Source: Clostridiales bacterium
Lineage (GTDB): Bacteria; Bacillota; Clostridia; Oscillospirales; UBA644
Length of the DNA: 33,819 nucleotides
Reading direction: 5' to 3'
Assembly: GCA_016281805.1 (NCBI GenBank)
Contig: JAEEJJ010000051.1
Span: forward strand, 1-33,819
The notes beneath the pieces are model-generated. The model saw only the letters and a program-made list of their open reading frames with translations. It had not been told where the DNA came from and searched no databases. Position numbers and translations under genes: made by a program. Positions 28,250 to 33,819 of the stretch are shown here, in pieces; the stretch's first letter is position 1; every line of letters begins with the position of its first letter.

Positions 28250-29398
28250 TCACTGCTCTTGTTTATCCGATAAAGCGGTTAACTCCGCGACATATTTATC
28301 AAGTTTTTCCGATGCGATTTTCTGTTTGCTGATTCGTATGTCGGTATACACATCAACAGTTGTTCTGATATCTGCATGACCTAAAAACCTCTGGGCTTCT
28401 TCCGGTGATAACCCTGCTTCAAAACAAATTGTTGCAAACGAGTGTCTGAGCTGGTGTGGAGTAAGGTGTATTTCACATTTTCTTTTATGGGGAATCTTTT
28501 GCAACTCCGATAGAGTTGCAAGTCTTTTTCCGTTTTCGTCCACGAAGTATTCTTCTCTGAATCCAACAATGAGTGCATACTGACGCCACCTATGATTAAA
28601 CTCTGTAAATGAAAGCGGCTTGTTGCCCCCAAAGATGAAGTCATCCGGATTTGGATTACATTCTTTTAATATTGATAAAAGTTGTTTTGACAACGGTTCC
28701 ATTAATGGAATCCGTCTTACACCATTGACTGTCTTAGTCTCCTTTATAACAGCCTGATTATGCGGAAATGTGACTGCCTTATCAATGTTTATTACTCTAT
28801 TTTCAAAATCCACATCACGCCATTGTAACGCAAGAGCCTCCTGAGTTCTGCAGCCAGTATTAAGAAGCAGAAATGCGAACAATCCAAACGGTTGATTTAC
28901 AGCTTGCCTGATTGTTTTTTCCTGCTCTGGAGTGGCTGCAGGCTTTTTCTTTTTTGCAATACGTGGATTTTTTGTTGCCATCACAGGATTAATTTTGATT
29001 TTGGCGCCTCGTCTGAGTATTTCGAAATCAAATATCTTTGACATTACAGTTCGATGTGTTTTTACATAACTTGCCGAATAGCCTTTTATTTTAAGATCAT
29101 TAAGAAAGGCTTGTATATTTGCCGGCTCGATTTCATCTATCCGTTTATTACCAAACTGTGCGACAATACGGTCAAAAGCCGGATCATATTGTGAAAGTGT
29201 TTTCGGAGAAACAGTACGCCAGAAACCACTATACCAATCATTCGCAACCTTGTCGAACATAGGGGCAAGATTGTCGGCCTCATGCGCCATAATTATCTTT
29301 TGCTTAAGTTCTGTCTTCGTTTTCCCATAAACGACTTTTCGTTGTCCTCCTGATAATGCTACAGATGCCTGATATCTGCCGTCTTTTCTTTTTTTCAT
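28250..29398 (-). CDS. Tyrosine recombinase / phage-type integrase
   Basis: LLLNTGCRTQEALALQWRDVDF, HLTPHQLRHSFATICFEAGLSPEEAQRFLGHADIRTTVDVYTDI (R...H-x-x-R...H...Y). N-terminal SAM-like core-binding region. Confidence 0.95.
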   Translation of the reverse strand: MKKRKDGRYQASVALSGGQRKVVYGKTKTELKQKIIMAHEADNLAPMFDKVANDWYSGFWRTVSPKTLSQYDPAFDRIVAQFGNKRIDEIEPANIQAFLNDLKIKGYSASYVKTHRTVMSKIFDFEILRRGAKIKINPVMATKNPRIAKKKKPAATPEQEKTIRQAVNQPFGLFAFLLLNTGCRTQEALALQWRDVDFENRVINIDKAVTFPHNQAVIKETKTVNGVRRIPLMEPLSKQLLSILKECNPNPDDFIFGGNKPLSFTEFNHRWRQYALIVGFREEYFVDENGKRLATLSELQKIPHKRKCEIHLTPHQLRHSFATICFEAGLSPEEAQRFLGHADIRTTVDVYTDIRISKQKIASEKLDKYVAELTALSDKQEQ

Positions 29399-29459
29399 AT
29401 TATTAAATATCTCCTTTTCATTTATGCGCTATGTCTTGGTAAAGATTTAACAAAAATCA

Positions 29460-30809
29460 TCATTTTAAAGATCTTATTTTTATTTTACTGCGTCGTCTCC
29501 TTTTTTTTGTATCCTGCTTTGAGGTATCCAAGACAGGCTTGACATTATATTCTGTACATACAGACACATTTCGCCCTTCAACGCTTGCTATCCACTCAAG
29601 CAGCAGATTCCGCATCCTTTTGCTTGGAATATATATCCAGATTTCTTTTCCGTCTCGTATCGCTGAACGCCAAATCCACTGCAACATTACAGACAACGCA
29701 TATTCGTTTTCCCTGATATCAATTCCTTGTTGGGAAAGAAATTTCTTTTCATTCGGATTCATAAACACATTAACACAGTAAGCAAGAACATCTCTGTTTC
29801 TGTATTTGTTGGTTGCGCGTTCGTTAAATGCGATGAAATTGCGATAGAAACCCTCAGACCTGAGTATGCCGACACAGTCCTTAAATGTCGCCCAGAGCCT
29901 GCGCTCTGCATTTTTGTCTTTGTTATAATGCTTAAAGAAGTTTGACATGTGGTTTTTTAGAGTTTTGATATCCCCGTTTTTTTCAGCTTTGCTATACCAG
30001 TGGTGTGAAAGTGCATAATAATCTTCACCGATACAGTTAATCTTTTTATTGTCGAAAATATGTATCTTTTGACTGAGATGTAATGTATAATCCGGAATAT
30101 ACTCGGTATGATCACAAAACTGATATGCGCCGTTTTCGTCAAGCTTTATGCCGATTTTTTCAAACTCAACTCCCATAAGATCGAATCCGTACTTCATTAT
30201 TTGACAATCAAACATATATGTAAGAACGTAAACATCCTTGAACGCAAGAAGAAGCTCTTTAGAAAACAGCCAGTAAAACACGGATGAATTGGACTTGGTT
30301 TCTTCAATTTCGATGAGCTGTTTACCTTTTGCAATATCAAAGAATTGCCTAAAATTCCCCCTGCGATATTCGAAATCAGGCGATTTACTGATGAAGTTTC
30401 CTTCTCTCATTACGCACTCTGATTTTTCAAGTATGTTTAAATCCTCTATGGAAATATCAGACGGATACAGAACGTCCACCGTTTCGTCAATAATAAGGAC
30501 ATATTCCCATTTTTTTATATTCTCAATAAGATCATCTGCATACCGCGTAAACATCTGATGTGTACTTGCAATATTTTCGCCATCCGAAATCAACTGCTGA
30601 CTATGAATGATTTTTCTGAAATTGTATTTTGGAATATCTTTTCTCGGTTCTTGAAAATTAAGTCTTGGACAAGCCAAACGGATTCTGGCAGCCTCATCAA
30701 GAAAAGATGATATATAAATAAACTTTTGGTTCGGGTGGTCGTTCATATACTGTATTGCTGCGCTCGACTTGCCTGAACCCATTATTGCATCGCATATTTT
30801 TATGGACAT
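29460..30809 (-). CDS. P-loop replication/helicase-like protein of a mobile element
   Basis: MSIKICDAIMGSGKSSAAIQYMNDHPNQKFIYISSFLDEAARI (Walker A GSGKSS), WEYVLIIDETVDVLYPSDI (Walker B-like), lysine/arginine-rich C-terminus. Confidence 0.6.
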   Translation of the reverse strand: MSIKICDAIMGSGKSSAAIQYMNDHPNQKFIYISSFLDEAARIRLACPRLNFQEPRKDIPKYNFRKIIHSQQLISDGENIASTHQMFTRYADDLIENIKKWEYVLIIDETVDVLYPSDISIEDLNILEKSECVMREGNFISKSPDFEYRRGNFRQFFDIAKGKQLIEIEETKSNSSVFYWLFSKELLLAFKDVYVLTYMFDCQIMKYGFDLMGVEFEKIGIKLDENGAYQFCDHTEYIPDYTLHLSQKIHIFDNKKINCIGEDYYALSHHWYSKAEKNGDIKTLKNHMSNFFKHYNKDKNAERRLWATFKDCVGILRSEGFYRNFIAFNERATNKYRNRDVLAYCVNVFMNPNEKKFLSQQGIDIRENEYALSVMLQWIWRSAIRDGKEIWIYIPSKRMRNLLLEWIASVEGRNVSVCTEYNVKPVLDTSKQDTKKRRRRSKIKIRSLK

Positions 30810-31019
30810 TTTTTTGACCCTTTCTGAATTTAAAATCTGTATTAAATTATATTATACGAAAAATTCTGATGTGTTTTCTTAGCTACAAACAATATGGTAA
30901 ACAATGTGACAAAATCCCGATTGTTCATTTTTTTGTCCAAATCAGACGGACAAAACAGATATTAAACAACTCGATACAACGATGAAATCCGTAGTAGTAA
31001 TCATTATCTTTAAAATAGA

Positions 31020-31860
31020 AACAATTCTTTGCTGCGTTGTTTATAATTCTGCATTGTTTATTAAAAGTAAAAACAGGTATACCTGCTATCGTTGCATTAA
31101 AGCTACGTTGAAGATCATTTTGCCAATAAAGGAAACAATAGTTGTATTGAAACATAATTAGGCAGCAATGCTACTGATATTGAAAAATAGTATTTGCTGC
31201 AATGTTGATACATCCAAAAGTATAGCTGCATTGTTGCTATTGTTAAAAGCTGTCTTGTTTCTACACCCTATTTATTAACATGGTTGCCAGAATACAAGCT
31301 ACGTTGTAGCCGATTAAAAAGTATTATTAATAAATAGTCTTTAACAGATATACCTTCATTGTAGCTTTTACCGCTACATTGCTGATTGTTTCCTTAAGCT
31401 ACATAGAAGTTATACTAATGATATACCTGCATTGATTCTTAATATGGCTACATTGTTACTATACCATATCCTAAAACTACATTGTTTCCGTGAATAGCTA
31501 CGAAGATGCTGATTGAGGAATATTATTAAATATTTCTTTAGCAGGTATACCTTCAATGTAGCTTTTAAAGCTGCATTGAAGGTATTCATTCTTTTGCTGC
31601 CTTGTAGCAATACCGCTAAAGCTACATTATTCCTCAAAAGCAACATTGTAGCCATACGGTATACAACATTTGTTTTATTAAACAGTATAGTAACAGCTAT
31701 CCCTTAAGCCGTTAAAAAAGCAATAGATACATGAAATCAGCCGATGTAACAATATATCCAATGCTGCATTGGGATATCAGAAACATCAGCATTTCTGCAA
31801 CCTGATTTTATGTGCAATACCTGCATTTTTACTTCGGTATAATTGAGGCTTCAATTTACT
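31020..31860. repeat. Noncoding iteron-like region with degenerate GCTRCATTG motifs on both strands and several palindromes
   Basis: About 15-20 motif-like copies by eye, e.g. AGCTGCATTG (31222), GCTACATTG (31373, 31447), CAATGTAGC (31554), AGCTGCATTGAAGG (31570), GCTACATTA (31621), ATGCTGCATTGG (31761). Near-perfect 39-nt palindrome at 31547-31585. Confidence 0.7.
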
Positions 31861-31866
31861 GAATTG

Positions 31867-32058
31867 TCAATAAACCATCACTTTATTCATTAAAAACAAT
31901 ATTTTCTGCGGATATGGCCGGTATACCGTAAGCGGCGCCAATCCCCTCTTTATTAATCTGTTGGCAATTATATCCGCTGCCTCATCTACGGGATTAGCGA
32001 ATCGACAAGTTTGTATAATAATACTATCATTATTTGCTAAGTTAAAAAGGCAGATCAT
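31867..32058 (-). CDS. Small hypothetical protein
   Basis: 63-aa ORF overlapping the end of the OB-fold gene; RFANPVDEAADIIANRLIKRGL is protein-like. Confidence 0.35.
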   Translation of the reverse strand: MICLFNLANNDSIIIQTCRFANPVDEAADIIANRLIKRGLAPLTVYRPYPQKILFLMNKVMVY

Positions 32059-32419
32059 CTCTTTTCAAATCACTGAATGAAAATGGTTCATTAACAGGTA
32101 TATCTTCAAACAGATTATCGGAATTCGTGTCGGTTTCTTTTTCAAAGTCATAAACCTGATACACAACATACTCTTTGTTTGTTTCATTGTTAACCCATGT
32201 TCTTACATTAATATCCGTAAGTTTGATTCTGTCCCCAGGTCTGATGTTGGAGATTTTAAACGCTGCTGTTTTATAAAAGAAGCAGATTGCTGAGAAATCC
32301 TGCTCATATTCGCCTGTCAGTTTATTCTTCTTGCTTGTGGAGAGACGCACTCTCTTGGAATTGTTTTTGCCGTCTTCTATACTCCAGACGGATGCCCAGT
32401 TATCTTTTCTGAAACCCAT
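32042..32419 (-). CDS. OB-fold ssDNA-binding-like protein of phage/mobile element
   Basis: 125 aa: WASVWSIEDGKNNSKRVRLSTSKKNKLTGEYEQDFSAICFFYKTAAFKISNIRPGDRIKLTDINVRTW; acidic/FSDL tail ending DDLPF as in SSB-like proteins; next to ERF. Confidence 0.65.
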   Translation of the reverse strand: MGFRKDNWASVWSIEDGKNNSKRVRLSTSKKNKLTGEYEQDFSAICFFYKTAAFKISNIRPGDRIKLTDINVRTWVNNETNKEYVVYQVYDFEKETDTNSDNLFEDIPVNEPFSFSDLKRDDLPF

Positions 32420-32434
32420 AATAATTTTCTCCTT

Positions 32435-33199
32435 TTATTCTTTAGATGTTGTTTTCTTTGTTGTTTTGGAAATGGAAACCTCTGTCGGTTTTGTTTCTGT
32501 TTCTATTGAAGCAAACGCAACATTAAGGTCTTCGAGCAGTTGGCTTGCCGTAACGGGGTCTTCTATATCGTAATAATTTGCGCTTGCCTTGCCCGCTTTT
32601 GTTTTGGCATATCTCTTTACGAGGTCGATGACCTTCGGTTTGTCTTCGGGTTTTAGTTCGAGATGAGCCGTGACAAGGGAATGTATCTGTTCGATTATCT
32701 TTGCGGCTATCTCTTTGTCCTCTGCGCTTTCAGCCTCTTTCTGAAGCTTGCGCCAGTTGTCGGGATCGTCGTCTGACGTTGCGACATTGAAATACTTAAG
32801 CATAAAATACCTTGATGAATAAGTCAGTCCTGAGCCGAACGCCTGAGACGCGTCTGCCTGCTGACCGACCATAGCCCACGGGACGACAATAAAGTCTGTC
32901 GGCTCGTCGTTGTTTATCCAGACCCACTCCATATCGCTCGAAACGAGAACCTCGTTTACTTTTTCTTCGTAGATCTTTCCGTCTTTTGTAGACTTTGTTT
33001 TGGTGTAGGCGTAAGGCACGACTTTCATTGAGTCCTTCACGATGCGCGGTATCAAAGACACGCCGAGCTTATCCATAAGCCCCGTTATCTTTGAAAGTAT
33101 AAGGTCTTCGGTTACGTATCTGTAGCCGAAACCCTGTTTGTTTTTCTGCAAGACCTCTACCGGCTTGCGGATTTTTGCCAGCTTCTGATAAATGTTCAC
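32435..33199 (-). CDS. erf: ERF-family single-strand annealing recombinase
   Basis: MNIYQKLAKIRKPVEVLQKNKQGFGYRYVTEDLILSKITGLMDKLGVSLIPRI...MVGQQADASQAFGSGLTYSSRYFMLKYFNVATSDDDPD. Confidence 0.9.
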   Translation of the reverse strand: MNIYQKLAKIRKPVEVLQKNKQGFGYRYVTEDLILSKITGLMDKLGVSLIPRIVKDSMKVVPYAYTKTKSTKDGKIYEEKVNEVLVSSDMEWVWINNDEPTDFIVVPWAMVGQQADASQAFGSGLTYSSRYFMLKYFNVATSDDDPDNWRKLQKEAESAEDKEIAAKIIEQIHSLVTAHLELKPEDKPKVIDLVKRYAKTKAGKASANYYDIEDPVTASQLLEDLNVAFASIETETKPTEVSISKTTKKTTSKE

Positions 33200-33275
33200 T
33201 GTGTAAAATCTCCCTGTTTAAATTTGAATTTATGTTAAGCCTTTTCGGGCGGTAATTTTAGTTCTTATTTCTCTG

Positions 33276-33384
33276 TGGTATAAACAGCAATTTTGACTCA
33301 CCCCCTGAAACCACCGCATTTCATCGCGGTTTCAAGGGGTAGCCAAATAAAAAAAGTTTGACAAAATTGTAAACTCGGTTTTAT
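33276..33384. repeat. Imperfect direct repeat, copy 1
   Basis: TGGTATAAACAGCAATTTTGACTCACCCCCTGAAA...AAAAAAGTTTGACAAAATTGTAAACTCGGTTTTATTCC; pairs with 33590-33700. Confidence 0.85.
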
Positions 33385-33535
33385 TCCGTTTTGTCGATAC
33401 AGTTTTTTATGACGCGCTCCCTTTCGAGTTCGTCGCTGAAATCAGTCCACGGTTCTGCATCGAAAAGCCCCGTGACGTCGCCTGAGATATCGTATTGTCT
33501 GCCGGATATGCTGAACCCCCTTTTGGGGCAACAAC
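33381..33535 (-). pseudogene. Short coding-like fragment between the two direct repeats
   Basis: Minus-strand frame SCCPKRGFSISGRQYDISGDVTGLFDAEPWTDFSDELERERVIKNCIDKTE* with an in-frame upstream stop and no standard start codon. Confidence 0.4.
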
Positions 33536-33589
33536 TTTATAAAATCATATAAACCATTTCGGACGGAATTTTTCCGTAAATTTCTTATC

Positions 33590-33700
33590 TGGTATATACA
33601 GCAATTTTGACTCACCCCCTGAAATCACGATGAAATGCGCGGTTTCTAATGGTGCATAAATCGAAAAAGTTTGAAAAATTGTGAACTTGTTTTTATGCGC
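33590..33700. repeat. Imperfect direct repeat, copy 2
   Basis: TGGTATATACAGCAATTTTGACTCACCCCCTGAAA...GAAAAAGTTTGAAAAATTGTGAACTTGTTTTTATGCGC; pairs with 33276-33384. Confidence 0.85.
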
Positions 33701-33819
33701 TGGGGGGGGTTATTTTCACGCAACCACAATCAATCTGGGAAGCACCTTCCCATACCTGAACTGATGTTTCTCTGTGTGAATATTATTTCCAATATTTCCA
33801 AAGAATTGATATGTAAGAA

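Noticed and set aside
31410-31707. Small ORFs on both strands in the iteron region
   Set aside because: Their similar peptides (AALKATLKVYLL / NVAFKAALKVFILL) are a by-product of the DNA palindrome, not evidence of coding.

Overview
The window looks like a bacterial chromosomal segment, probably from a low-GC Clostridia-like Bacillota (inference from gene content). Nearly all coding is on the minus strand. Left edge: a lipoprotein/extracellular solute-binding protein, glycerol kinase (glpK), and a plus-strand tRNA-Arg(ACG) with its promoter and terminator. Next is a type V-A CRISPR array with 10 perfect 36-nt repeats, one degenerate terminal repeat and 10 spacers. It sits directly against a truncated cas4 and a full-length cas12a; no cas1 or cas2 is seen anywhere in the window. 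Upstream in transcription is a translationally coupled triad: a TerB-like/AAA+ ATPase, a coiled-coil protein with a degenerate J-like motif, and a HIRAN-domain protein. Upstream of that is a BREX type 4-like operon (PAPS-reductase/ferredoxin BrxP, BrxC, PglZ, BrxL) with a cysteine desulfurase, a zinc-ribbon miniprotein, an HNH-like nuclease, a 1064-aa protein with RNAP alpha-CTD-like and sigma-region-4-like motifs, and a PC4/YdbC-like protein. The right part is a mobile-element module: tyrosine recombinase, a P-loop protein, a noncoding iteron/palindrome-rich region of about 0.9 kb, an OB-fold-like protein and an ERF-family annealing protein. An imperfect 110-bp direct repeat near the right end contains an exactly inverted 11-nt core. 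The main candidates for follow-up are the cas4::CRISPR fusion (apparently an adaptation-dead Cas12a locus), the unusual BREX4 accessory set, the AAA/J-like/HIRAN triad, and the iteron region. All assignments were made by eye from motifs, without database searches.
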